Positions 9,257 to 17,589 of a stretch of DNA of 64,000 nucleotides are shown here, piece after piece. This stretch comes from Salinibacillus xinjiangensis (GTDB lineage Bacteria; Bacillota; Bacilli; Bacillales; Alkalibacillaceae). The notes below the pieces were generated by a model that was given only the letters and a program-made list of their open reading frames with translations, was not told the DNA's origin and made no database searches. The DNA lies in NCBI RefSeq assembly GCF_009649735.1, contig NZ_WJNH01000001.1, forward strand, positions 62,001 to 126,000. The letters are read 5' to 3'. A program made the position numbers and the translations under genes. Numbering within the stretch: position 1 is the first letter of the stretch; each line of letters begins with the position of its first letter.

Positions 9257-11770
9257 TTAATTGGCGCCATGACAATTTTTGTATTTCTTCCCGCTGCCAC
9301 ATGGACAAGGGTCATTACGGCCTATATTTTCCCGCTTAACGTATGGCTTGCGCTTTTTCTTTTCTTCGCCGCCACCGCCACTTACGGCTTTCGTTCCTTT
9401 AACAACTTCCTGACGTTGAAGATTATCACGGATTTGAGCCTTCATGATATAACGAGAAACTTCTTCCTCGATGTCTGCCACCATTTGCTCAAACATAGCG
9501 AAACCTTCCATTTGGTATTCACGAAGCGGATCGGTTTGACCATAAGCACGTAAATGAATACCCTGACGTAGCTGGTCCATTTGGTCGATATGGTCCATCC
9601 ACTTCGTATCCACCGTACGAAGGAGAATTACCTTTTCAAACTCACGCATTTGTTCAGGTGAGATTTCGCTTTCTTTTTCATCATATTTCGTCTTGATCAT
9701 TTCCATGATATATTCGGAAATTTCCTCTGGCTCTTTGCCTTTTAGCATGTCTTCTGAAAGTGCATCAGGCTCAAGCAGATTTCCATTCACGTAAGAAACA
9801 AGACCTTCTATGTTCCAGTCCTCTTCTACATCCTCTGCTGTATAGGACTGAACAACACGGCTAACGGTTGATGAAATCATGCCTTCAACAATCTCGCGTA
9901 AACTTTCAGAATCAATAACCTCAAAGCGTTGCTGATAAATAATTTCACGCTGCTGACGAAGCACATCATCATATGCAAGCAATGTTTTACGAGCGTCAAA
10001 GTTGTTACCCTCAACTCGTTTTTGAGCTGATTCTACAGCACGTGAAACCATCTTACTTTCAATCGGCTGGTCATCATCCATACCGAGACGTTCCATCATC
10101 GACTTCATGTTGTCAGAGCCAAAACGTCGCATCAATTCATCTTCTAGAGAAAGGTAGAATTGAGTGACACCTGGGTCTCCCTGACGTCCAGAACGTCCAC
10201 GGAGCTGGTTATCGATACGACGTGATTCGTGTCGCTCTGTACCGATAACGGCTAAACCACCGAGGTCAACCACGCCATCACCAAGTTTAATATCCGTACC
10301 ACGACCAGCCATGTTGGTTGCAATCGTAACCGCACCTTTTTGACCAGCGTTAAGGATAATTTCCGCCTCACGGAAGTGGTTCTTCGCGTTCAACACGTTA
10401 TGCTTCACGCCTGCTTTTTTCAGTAGCTTAGAAATAATTTCAGACGTTTCAACCGCAACGGTACCAACTAATACGGGTTGTCCATTTTCATAGCGCTGAC
10501 GAATTTCCTCTACAACAGCTTGATACTTTCCTTCAATCGTTTTATAAATCAAGTCTGGACGGTCATCACGAGCCAATGGTTTGTTAGTTGGGATAACAAC
10601 AACATTCATATTGTAAATGTTTCGGAATTCTTCTTCCTCTGTTTTCGCTGTACCCGTCATACCAGAAATCTTCTCATACATACGGAAAAGGTTCTGGAAC
10701 GTAATGGTCGCCAAGGTCATGCTTTCCTTTTGAATTTGCATGCCTTCCTTCGCCTCAATCGCCTGGTGAAGACCATCACTATAGCGGCGCCCTTTCATTA
10801 GACGACCCGTAAATTGGTCAACGATTACCACTTCACCCTCCTGAACCACATAATCCGTATCGCGGTTCATAATGACATGGGCCTTTAAGGCTTGGCTAAT
10901 ATGATGAGTTAGGGATACATTGGATAAATCATAAAGGTTTTCCACTTTGAAAAAGCTCTCTGCTTTATTGATCCCTTCCTCAGTTAATTGAACATTTTTC
11001 GTTTTCTCATCATACGTATAGTCTTCCTCATTTTTCAATGTACGTACGAAGGAATTCGCTTGAACATAAGCACTTTCCGACCGAGATGCAGACCCTGAAA
11101 TAATTAATGGGGTACGGGCCTCATCAATTAAAATAGAGTCCACTTCATCAATGATGGCATAGTGTAGTGGACGCTGAACCATTTGCTCCTTGTAAAGCAC
11201 CATGTTGTCACGCAAATAGTCAAAGCCAAATTCATTGTTCGTACCATATGTGATATCTGCCGCATAGGCATCTCGTTTTTCTTCTTTGGATAAACCGTTT
11301 GAGTTTAAACCAACTGTTAGTCCGAGGAATTGGAAAAGCTCTCCCATTTCTTTCGCGTCACGATCTGCTAAGTAATCGTTAACCGTTACAATGTGGACAC
11401 CTTTTCCGGTTAAAGCATTTAAGTAGGCAGGCATAGTGGAGGCCAGTGTTTTACCTTCACCGGTTTTCATTTCTGCAATGTCTCCATCATGAAGGGCGAT
11501 TGCACCTAGCAACTGTACTTTATATGGGCGCATCTTCAGAACACGATTCGCCCCTTCACGAACAACTGCATATGCTTCCACTAAAATATCGTCTAAAGTC
11601 TCACCTTTTTCAAGACGCTGTTTAAACTCCTCTGTCTTCGCAGTTAGTTGCTCGTCCGATAGCTTTTGCATGTCAGGCTCTAATGCTTCAATTTGATCTG
11701 CTGTTGCTTCCAGTTTTTTGAGCTGACGTGTATTTCCATCACCAAAAACCTTTTTGAATATTCCTCGCAT
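9257..11770 (-). CDS. secA: Preprotein translocase ATPase SecA
   Basis: 837 residues (B. subtilis 841). This is the motor of Sec secretion, binding SecYEG and preproteins at the membrane. Walker [11 protein letters not shown] (about 100), [11 protein letters not shown], the preprotein cross-linking region, the second nucleotide fold ([10 protein letters not shown]) and the C-terminal zinc SEC-C motif [14 protein letters not shown] are all present. The start at 11770 has GAGGTG upstream; an in-frame ATG 51 nt further up lacks one. Confidence 0.97.
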   Translation of the reverse strand: MRGIFKKVFGDGNTRQLKKLEATADQIEALEPDMQKLSDEQLTAKTEEFKQRLEKGETLDDILVEAYAVVREGANRVLKMRPYKVQLLGAIALHDGDIAEMKTGEGKTLASTMPAYLNALTGKGVHIVTVNDYLADRDAKEMGELFQFLGLTVGLNSNGLSKEEKRDAYAADITYGTNNEFGFDYLRDNMVLYKEQMVQRPLHYAIIDEVDSILIDEARTPLIISGSASRSESAYVQANSFVRTLKNEEDYTYDEKTKNVQLTEEGINKAESFFKVENLYDLSNVSLTHHISQALKAHVIMNRDTDYVVQEGEVVIVDQFTGRLMKGRRYSDGLHQAIEAKEGMQIQKESMTLATITFQNLFRMYEKISGMTGTAKTEEEEFRNIYNMNVVVIPTNKPLARDDRPDLIYKTIEGKYQAVVEEIRQRYENGQPVLVGTVAVETSEIISKLLKKAGVKHNVLNAKNHFREAEIILNAGQKGAVTIATNMAGRGTDIKLGDGVVDLGGLAVIGTERHESRRIDNQLRGRSGRQGDPGVTQFYLSLEDELMRRFGSDNMKSMMERLGMDDDQPIESKMVSRAVESAQKRVEGNNFDARKTLLAYDDVLRQQREIIYQQRFEVIDSESLREIVEGMISSTVSRVVQSYTAEDVEEDWNIEGLVSYVNGNLLEPDALSEDMLKGKEPEEISEYIMEMIKTKYDEKESEISPEQMREFEKVILLRTVDTKWMDHIDQMDQLRQGIHLRAYGQTDPLREYQMEGFAMFEQMVADIEEEVSRYIMKAQIRDNLQRQEVVKGTKAVSGGGGEEKKKRKPYVKRENIGRNDPCPCGSGKKYKNCHGAN

Positions 11771-11961
11771 AACCTTAGCACCTCTATTTTGATAGTAACT
11801 ATATCGTACATTAATCCACACTTTATCATAACACTAAAAGTGAGCAAAATACAACAAAATCGCGGTTATAGGTGGTTTTGAGGCAAAAAATGAGCAGCAT
11901 TAGAGCTGCAAAATCAGGCAGGAATTCGTATTCACTTTAACACTTCTATTTGGGAGGGATG

Positions 11962-11997
11962 GGAGCAAGAGTGGAATGGATGGAACTCTTGCTCCTA
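11962..11997 (-). terminator. Hairpin at the end of the small zinc-motif gene
   Basis: Perfect 11-bp inverted repeat (GGAGCAAGAGT with ACTCTTGCTCC) overlapping the stop codon of the gene at 11995. There is no T run on the minus strand, so termination is uncertain. Confidence 0.45.
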
Positions 11998-12165
11998 AAA
12001 ACGCTTGGACATGGGGGAATCAAACTTTACAATATGCCGATCTTCCAAATCTATGAGTCTCTGATTCATTTTCGCTAGGATGTCTACCAGCTGTGCTATA
12101 TATTTTTCGTGCTGCTTGATTCGGTCTTCTATACTGCGGCAATGGGGACACGAATGGTGGATCAT
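11995..12165 (-). CDS. Small CxxC protein of unknown function
   Basis: 56 residues beginning MIHHSCPHCRSIEDRIKQHE. A HxxCxxC-like cluster near the N-terminus could bind zinc, and residues 11-45 form a charged amphipathic helix. A strong ribosome binding site (GGAGG, 7 nt from ATG) and codon pattern support a real gene. It sits between hpf and secA, where B. subtilis has no annotated protein gene that I recall. I do not recognise the family. Confidence 0.65.
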   Translation of the reverse strand: MIHHSCPHCRSIEDRIKQHEKYIAQLVDILAKMNQRLIDLEDRHIVKFDSPMSKRF

Positions 12166-12478
12166 GAATACGCCTCCTTTACTTTCAATACATTATTTAT
12201 ACCATGAAAACATTTTGGTGGAAAATCGACGAAAATGAAAAATGGAGGAAGCTTGAGCGAGAAAATGCCGAAATTCAAGACGGTTTTCAAACGAATAGTG
12301 TCATTTTAAGTCGAAAAGGATGATTTTCGTAAAATAAGATTAAAAAACAGGATTTTTTTCTTTCATTGTGTATAGGAAGGAAAATTTGGTGGAAGGATAA
12401 GTTTTGCTCACTTAAAAAATCCCGCCCACAGAATGGGCAGGTTTTATGTTTCATAAGGATGTTCGTTTTTTGAGCGTT
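12166..12478. other. Intergenic region before hpf
   Basis: Holds the hpf terminator at its right end. A 39-codon plus-strand frame (12204-12323) is open but has no ribosome binding site. Nothing else is supported. Confidence 0.4.
12414..12445 (-). terminator. Terminator of hpf
   Basis: Stem CCTGCCCA/TGGGCGGG (12421-12428 with 12434-12441) followed by ATTTTTT on the minus strand. Confidence 0.85.
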
Positions 12479-13039
12479 TTAGCTAGGTTCAATTAATCCA
12501 TAGCGTCCATCGTTACGTCGATACACCACATTGGTATCACCAGTTTCAGCGTTGGTGAAGACAAAAAATGTATGACCAAGCATATCCATTTGCAGGATCG
12601 CTTCCTCAGACGCCATTGGCTTTAAGTCAAAACTCTTGGTACGTACTATTTCAAAATCGTCTTCATCTTCTTCATAAGCTCGATCTTGGTTAAAGATTTC
12701 TCTTTCCATTTGAGCAAAGACATATTTCGGAGCTCCTTGCTGACGGAACTTCCGATTAATCTTCGTCTTATATTTACGAATTTGACGTTCTAATTTATCA
12801 ATAACTAGGTCTATTGCGGCATATAAGTCTGCGTGATGCTCTTCTGCACGTAATAGGAGGTCTTGCATCGGAATCGTTACTTCAATTCGTTGTTCACCAT
12901 TATAAACACTTAAGTTTACATGAACCTCAGAAGTGATTGTGTCGTCAAAATACTTCTCCAACTTCCCAATCTTCTTCTCCACGTAATTCTGAATTGCATT
13001 TGTAACTTCGAGATTCTCGCCTCTTATGTTAAATTTCAT
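12479..13039 (-). CDS. hpf: Long-form ribosome hibernation promoting factor
   Basis: 186 residues (B. subtilis YvyD/HPF 189). The N-terminal S30AE domain (about 1-95) binds the 30S decoding region, and the C-terminal domain (about 125-183) dimerises to form 100S ribosomes in stationary phase or stress. Start ATG 13039 follows AGGAGG at 7 nt; the upstream in-frame ATG would include that site. In B. subtilis it is under sigma-B and sigma-H control; I could not identify such a promoter with confidence. Confidence 0.94.
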   Translation of the reverse strand: MKFNIRGENLEVTNAIQNYVEKKIGKLEKYFDDTITSEVHVNLSVYNGEQRIEVTIPMQDLLLRAEEHHADLYAAIDLVIDKLERQIRKYKTKINRKFRQQGAPKYVFAQMEREIFNQDRAYEEDEDDFEIVRTKSFDLKPMASEEAILQMDMLGHTFFVFTNAETGDTNVVYRRNDGRYGLIEPS

Positions 13040-13203
13040 AAGAAGTCCTCCTTTCATCCTTATGTATTCTTTATTCTACGATTCCCATAAAAATTCCTCT
13101 ATAAACCCAAAAGATGTTTATGAACGTTCTGTGTCATTTCATGTCGAACCCTGTCACAAACGACATAGAACGGGGTCTTACCCTTAAAAAAATTTTTCAA
13201 AAG

Positions 13204-13243
13204 AAAAGCCCTATATCATGAATTTCCCATAACAAGGGCTTCA
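13204..13243 (-). terminator. Terminator of the XRE-cupin gene
   Basis: AAGCCCT (13206-13212) pairs with AGGGCTT (13235-13241); a T-rich tract follows on the minus strand. Confidence 0.6.
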
Positions 13244-13275
13244 CACAAATCTAGTTAGGGTCTGACCCCACCCTA

Positions 13276-13820
13276 CTACTCCCCCTCTGCCGTCACACAC
13301 AAAAACTTCACAGCCTTTTCCGTCTTATTCAACCAATAATGCGGTTTAGAAGAATCAAGAAAAATACTATCAAATCTCCTCAAAATATACCCTTCTTGAT
13401 CAATCTGTACGGTTAAAGTTCCTTCAATCACATAAAGAAATTCCTGTCCTTTATGGGTAATGTTATTGCCTTGATTTTCACCGGGATTTAAGACTACCAA
13501 AAATGGTGTAAAGAGTGGATTATCCATGTTCCCACCCAGGTTCGATAAATGAACGTATTCTTTTCTAAACCAGGCACTTCGGACGTATTTCTTTGGATGG
13601 TGGACTGTGCCCCTCTATCATCTTCCGAGAAAAAATAACTAGGATTTACCTCAAGCACATCAGAAATCTTTTTCAGAGATTCAAGGGTAACAGACGACTT
13701 GGCATTCTCTAATTGAGAAAGAAAACTTATTGATAGATTCGTTGCATCCGAAATCTGTTTGAGTGTACGCTTTTGGCTTTTTCGTAGCTGTTTTATTTTT
13801 TGTCCAATTTCATTCGGCAT
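13276..13820 (-). pseudogene. XRE-cupin transcriptional regulator, frameshifted
   Basis: The N-terminal part (13494-13820) is a Xre-type helix-turn-helix (IGQKIKQLRKSQKRTLKQIS, then SISFLSQLENAKSSV). The C-terminal part (13276-13527) is a cupin_2 barrel (HKGQEFLYVIEGTLTVQID). The two halves of a normal roughly 180-residue XRE-cupin regulator are in different frames; one missing base near 13540, around the CGAACC on the minus strand, explains it. Such regulators sense small metabolites with the cupin and usually control a neighbouring uptake or catabolic gene, here the divergent transporter. Either a true lesion or a sequencing indel. Confidence 0.8.
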
Positions 13821-13926
13821 TATGATTACACCTCATTTATCAACGTTCCTACTATAGTCCTAATTGAATTATACCAACTAAAATAAAATTAACAATTCAC
13901 AGAATATTTTAATATACTTTTACTAT

Positions 13927-13949
13927 AAATTTAAGTACCACTTAAATTT
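13927..13949. promoter_or_regulatory. Palindromic operator candidate
   Basis: AAATTTAAGT, a 3-nt spacer and ACTTAAATTT form a perfect 10-bp inverted repeat between the regulator and the divergent transporter. It is a natural candidate binding site for the XRE-cupin protein. Confidence 0.5.
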
Positions 13950-13986
13950 TACCGAAATACAACTAAATAGATTATAAGTTTTTAAC

Positions 13987-14005
13987 TATAATGAAAGCGA
14001 TTTCT
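13987..14005 (+). promoter_or_regulatory. Transporter -10 box and overlapping cre-like site
   Basis: A TATAAT box (13987-13992) is followed by TGAAAGCGATTTCT (13992-14005), which matches the CcpA operator consensus TGWAANCGNTNWCA at 13 of 14 positions. No good -35 is visible. This suggests carbon catabolite repression of the transporter-cyclodeaminase pair. Confidence 0.5.
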
Positions 14006-14053
14006 ATTTAGTGAAGTATTTCATAAAACTAACATTTATAGGGGTGAGAAACA

Positions 14054-15361
14054 ATGGAAAAGAAACAAATGACACGTGTACTTGTTGCAAGTATTGTGGG
14101 CAGCGCCATCGAGTGGTTTGATTACTTTTTATATGGAACGGTCGCTGCACTAGTTTTTAACCAGCTATTCTTTGTAACAGAAGATCCAGCCTTTGGAACC
14201 TTGTTTGCTTTCGCCACATTTGCATTAGCCTTTTTGATTCGTCCTTTTGGTGGAATTATATTTAGTCATATCGGTGACAAGATTGGCCGAAAGAAAACAT
14301 TGGTTCTCACACTTAGTTTAATGGGAACTTCAACTTTCCTGATGGGGGTTCTCCCTACATACCAAGTGATTGGAATTTGGGCACCTATTCTACTCATTAC
14401 GTTACGTTTAATCCAAGGAATTGGACTTGGCGGTGAATGGGGCGGAGCTGTACTACTTGCGGTAGAATATGCTCCAAAAGAGAAACGCGGATTGTTTGGT
14501 AGTGTCCCTCAAATGGGTGTAACGATAGGGATGTTAATGGGTACCATCGCCCTTTCCATTATGACATTGCTTCCAGATGGCGCCTTTATGACATGGGGCT
14601 GGAGAGTTCCATTTATTATTAGTGCATTACTAGTTGTATTTGGCTTATGGATTCGGAAAGGAATTGATGAAACACCTTCCTTCAAAAAGAACCAGGAGCA
14701 GGGCACAGTGGCTAAACTTCCAATTGCAGACACTCTACGCTACCACTGGAGAGAAGTTTTGATTGCCATTGGAGCCAAAGTAGTTGAGACCGCACCATTT
14801 TACATTTTCAGTACATTTATCGTATCTTATGCCACATCCAACTTAGACTTCACAGAAACCAACGCCTTAAATGCTGTTACTATTGGTACCATCATCACAA
14901 CCATTTTAATGCCAATTATGGGGGCCTTATCCGATAAAATTGGCCGTAAACCACTCTATATTTGGGGAACAGTGCTAATGGGCCTATTTGCTTTCCCATA
15001 CTTCTGGCTGATCCAACAAAATTCAGTCGCACTCTTAATGGTTGCAACTATCATTGGACTAGGTGTCATTTGGGCACCCATCACAGCAGTACTCGGTACC
15101 ATGTTTTCCGAAATCTTCAGTGCCAAGGTACGTTACACAGGAATTTCGCTTGGATATCAAATAGGGGCTGCAGCAGCAGGTGGAACCGCTCCACTCGTCG
15201 CAACAGCTTTACTCATTCAATTCAATAATTCCTACGTACCAGTAGCCCTATACATCATTTTAACGTCGGTTATTTCACTGATCGCTGTCATGGCTGTAAA
15301 AGATCGTAGTAACCAAGGCTTAGATGAAGAAACTGAAAGTCAATACAGAGAAGCCAACTAA
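14054..15361 (+). CDS. MFS transporter, metabolite:H+ symporter (MHS) type
   Basis: 435 residues with 12 predicted membrane segments. The opening GSAIEWFDYFLYG and the loop GDKIGRKKTL are hallmarks of the MHS group (ProP, ShiA, KgtP, citrate carriers), which take up osmolytes or organic and amino acids with protons. Substrate cannot be read from sequence. Start ATG has AGGGGTGAG upstream. The cyclodeaminase-family gene follows after 24 nt, so the substrate may be an amino-acid-like compound processed by it. Confidence 0.85.
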   Translation: MEKKQMTRVLVASIVGSAIEWFDYFLYGTVAALVFNQLFFVTEDPAFGTLFAFATFALAFLIRPFGGIIFSHIGDKIGRKKTLVLTLSLMGTSTFLMGVLPTYQVIGIWAPILLITLRLIQGIGLGGEWGGAVLLAVEYAPKEKRGLFGSVPQMGVTIGMLMGTIALSIMTLLPDGAFMTWGWRVPFIISALLVVFGLWIRKGIDETPSFKKNQEQGTVAKLPIADTLRYHWREVLIAIGAKVVETAPFYIFSTFIVSYATSNLDFTETNALNAVTIGTIITTILMPIMGALSDKIGRKPLYIWGTVLMGLFAFPYFWLIQQNSVALLMVATIIGLGVIWAPITAVLGTMFSEIFSAKVRYTGISLGYQIGAAAAGGTAPLVATALLIQFNNSYVPVALYIILTSVISLIAVMAVKDRSNQGLDEETESQYREAN

Positions 15362-15385
15362 ACACCCAGAAGAAAGGAAGTCATT

Positions 15386-16369
15386 ATGCTAATTTTGTCA
15401 GAAAAGGAAATTCAGCAACATTACAAAATGAAGGATGCTATTGCAGATGTCAAGAAAGGACTCATCTCAAAACAAGATGGGTCCATCACAAGCCCACACC
15501 GAACCGTTCTTGATATTCCAAAATATGAGGGATCGGCTTTATATATGCCAAGTGCCGACTTAGCCCAAGAGATGGCGGCTGTAAAAGTAGTGTCCATTTT
15601 CCCGCAAAATCCAAAGCAAGGTAAGCCGACCACACAAGGTGTATTAATGCTAACAGATGCCACAACTGGGGAGCATGTTTGTATGATGAATGCGTCATAT
15701 TTAACGAGACTTAGAACCGGGGCTCTTAGTGGGATTGCTACGGAAAAGCTAGCCAGACCTAATGCGAGTGTTCTCGGTGTAATTGGGACTGGTGGTATGG
15801 CCTTTGAGCAGGTTTTGGGGATGCTTGAGGTTCGGTGGATTGAATCTATTAAGCTATTTAACCGTACTTTGGAGAAGGCGGAGCAGTTTAAGGGTCGGTT
15901 GAAGGATTTTGGTGTTACACAGAGCATTGAGGTTGTGGAAAGCTCTGAGGAGGTAGTTCCTGGAGCAGATATTATTTGCTGTGCAACCCGTTCTAAAGAG
16001 CCAGTTTTTGATGGTGAATTGGTTAAACCTGGGACACATATTAATGGGGTTGGCTCCTTTTTACCGTCAATGCGTGAGGTTGATCAAACCACTATTGAGC
16101 GTGCCGCTAAGATAGTAGTCGATGACCTTTCTGGAGTGAAGGATGAAGCAGGTGAGTTAATCCACGCTGACCAAGAAACAGATTGGAGCTTCTCTGATGT
16201 GTATGCTGAACTTAGTGAAATAGGCGGGTATGACCTCATGCTTCGAGATTCTGATGAAGAGATTACCTTTTTCAAGTCAGTCGGAGCTGCTTATTTTGAT
16301 TTGGTGGTTGCGATTGGTGTTTATCAGAAGTTGAAGGATTCTGGTGTTGGGGTGAGTGCTGAGTTGTAG
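15386..16369 (+). CDS. Ornithine cyclodeaminase / mu-crystallin family enzyme
   Basis: 327 residues. A Rossmann fold with GVIGTGGMA (about 131-139) binds NAD(P), and the N-terminal substrate lobe contains MPSADL and the family Lys in AAVKVVSIFP. Members include ornithine cyclodeaminase, alanine dehydrogenase and delta-1-pyrroline-2-carboxylate reductase; the sequence alone does not decide between them. It forms an operon with the MHS transporter, ended by a hairpin at 16388-16428. Confidence 0.82.
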   Translation: MLILSEKEIQQHYKMKDAIADVKKGLISKQDGSITSPHRTVLDIPKYEGSALYMPSADLAQEMAAVKVVSIFPQNPKQGKPTTQGVLMLTDATTGEHVCMMNASYLTRLRTGALSGIATEKLARPNASVLGVIGTGGMAFEQVLGMLEVRWIESIKLFNRTLEKAEQFKGRLKDFGVTQSIEVVESSEEVVPGADIICCATRSKEPVFDGELVKPGTHINGVGSFLPSMREVDQTTIERAAKIVVDDLSGVKDEAGELIHADQETDWSFSDVYAELSEIGGYDLMLRDSDEEITFFKSVGAAYFDLVVAIGVYQKLKDSGVGVSAEL

Positions 16370-16387
16370 TCCGTTCTCCAAATACTG

Positions 16388-16428
16388 AAAAAGCCAATTT
16401 CCACGTCTTTATGGAAGTTGGCTTTTTA
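16388..16428. terminator. Bidirectional terminator between cyclodeaminase and flagellar operon
   Basis: AAAAGCCAA..TCCA pairs with TGGA..TTGGCTTTTT. T runs on both sides suit the convergent genes. Confidence 0.85.
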
Positions 16429-16431
16429 TCA

Positions 16432-16794
16432 TTAATGCAAAATATACGGCTCCACTCGCTGATCCATCTTTCCCTTCCACTCCTTAAAGGTCGGGACAAC
16501 TTCATCAAGTAGAAGACGCGATTTATCCTCCTCAGGCTCAAACCATTTCGACATCGATTGGACTAGGGAGTCAAACTGTTCCAGGTTGTTCACTTCAATC
16601 AAAGATGTCAGCTGATGATGACTCTCATGGAGCTGTTGCATAGCTTTTACTAAATCAGCAAACAGCGTTTCCGCTATATCTGACTGATTCACATCAGGCA
16701 TCTCTTTCAAATAACCCAACGCCTCGTCCATTCCTTCTAGCAATTGATGATACTTCTGTAAAAATACCACTTGGCTGTCACTTAAATTTTCCAT
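16432..16794 (-). CDS. Hypothetical protein at the end of the fliD-fliS-fliT operon
   Basis: 120 residues, acidic and mostly helical (VVFLQKYHQLLEGMDEALGY), with no membrane segment or signal. ATG 16794 follows AGGTGG. It lies 8 nt after fliT and is surely co-transcribed with the cap and chaperone genes. I do not recognise it; the helical character and place suggest a second small chaperone-like flagellar protein, but that is inference. Confidence 0.75.
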   Translation of the reverse strand: MENLSDSQVVFLQKYHQLLEGMDEALGYLKEMPDVNQSDIAETLFADLVKAMQQLHESHHQLTSLIEVNNLEQFDSLVQSMSKWFEPEEDKSRLLLDEVVPTFKEWKGKMDQRVEPYILH

Positions 16795-16802
16795 CAAACC
16801 AC

Positions 16803-17156
16803 CTAATTTCTCTTATCAAAAAACATACCATCAACCGTCGATACGTTTTGATAAGGGTTCATATATTTTGTGTTGTTGCGCTTTTGGTTTTGTACTTGTT
16901 TCATGGATCCTTTTAATTGCGTAAGTATATCTTGTAAGGATGCTTGAATTTGTTCATCCATGCTCACAATTTCTTTCCCAAGCCGTGTTTCCTCATCCGT
17001 ATATGGAGATTTCACTTTTTTAATAAGCTCCTCACGAGTATCAAGATATTTCATAATATCCCCTAACAATTGATCCCGATCATTCTGTTCTGTTCGCTTG
17101 GTTGTCAGTTGAAAAAACTCAGTTGTCATCTCATGTAGCTGTTTCACAGCACTCAT
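16803..17156 (-). CDS. fliT: Flagellar chaperone FliT
   Basis: 117 residues (B. subtilis 113), almost wholly helical. The start ATG overlaps the fliS stop as TGATG, so translation is coupled. In the family FliT chaperones the cap protein FliD before export. Sequence similarity within the family is weak; the call leans on position after fliD-fliS. Confidence 0.75.
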   Translation of the reverse strand: MSAVKQLHEMTTEFFQLTTKRTEQNDRDQLLGDIMKYLDTREELIKKVKSPYTDEETRLGKEIVSMDEQIQASLQDILTQLKGSMKQVQNQKRNNTKYMNPYQNVSTVDGMFFDKRN

Positions 17157-17563
17157 CAAGCATTCCCACCTTGACCAAACTGCTGCAGACGACTTTGGCG
17201 AATGACTTCCTTCCAAGTATCACGGAATTCAGTTACAAGGTCAAATACTTCATCAAGAGCTAAAATATCATTATGCACATTGGCCTCCATCAGTCTTCGG
17301 TTCATAAAATCATAGAGCGGCATCATTTGATCAGAAATTTGATTCTCTGGTTTCAGGGTTAACATTAGTTCTTGAATGATACGCTGTGCCTTTTGGATGT
17401 TGATGTTTTTTTGTTCATAACTTTTATCTTCTATATCCTTTTTGGCTAGTTTAATAAACTTCAAACAGCCATTATATAGCATTAAAGTCAACTCACCTGG
17501 AGATGCTGTATTAACGGTATTATTTTGATATGCTTGTTGCTGTGTTGCATATGGATTTGCCAT
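17156..17563 (-). CDS. fliS: Flagellin export chaperone FliS
   Basis: 135 residues of the FliS four-helix bundle: MANPYATQQQAYQNNTVNTASPGELTLMLYN shows the family N-terminus (QQAYQNN and SPGELTLMLYNG). It binds the flagellin C-terminus to stop premature polymerisation and, in B. subtilis, helps FliW regulation. Ribosome binding site AAAGGAGTG. Confidence 0.95.
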   Translation of the reverse strand: MANPYATQQQAYQNNTVNTASPGELTLMLYNGCLKFIKLAKKDIEDKSYEQKNINIQKAQRIIQELMLTLKPENQISDQMMPLYDFMNRRLMEANVHNDILALDEVFDLVTEFRDTWKEVIRQSRLQQFGQGGNA

Positions 17564-17589
17564 TGTTTTGAAACACTCCTTTACTTCTA

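Noticed and set aside
12204-12323. A 39-codon plus-strand frame starting MKTFWWKIDENEKW, and an 18-codon frame inside it at 12253
   Set aside because: The longer frame has no ribosome binding site; the shorter has GGAGG but a TTG start and no other support. Possible, but not strong enough to call.
12994-13200. Sigma-B-like GTT-GGGTTT pairs upstream of hpf
   Set aside because: Spacing is 11 nt instead of 13-15 and the -35 matches poorly, although sigma-B control of hpf is known in B. subtilis.
13257-13270. GGGTCTGACCCC palindrome after the XRE-cupin gene
   Set aside because: Resembles the REP core in base content but lacks the CTTTAAAGC and TAAAGCGTTAA arms; counted as a chance or separate repeat.
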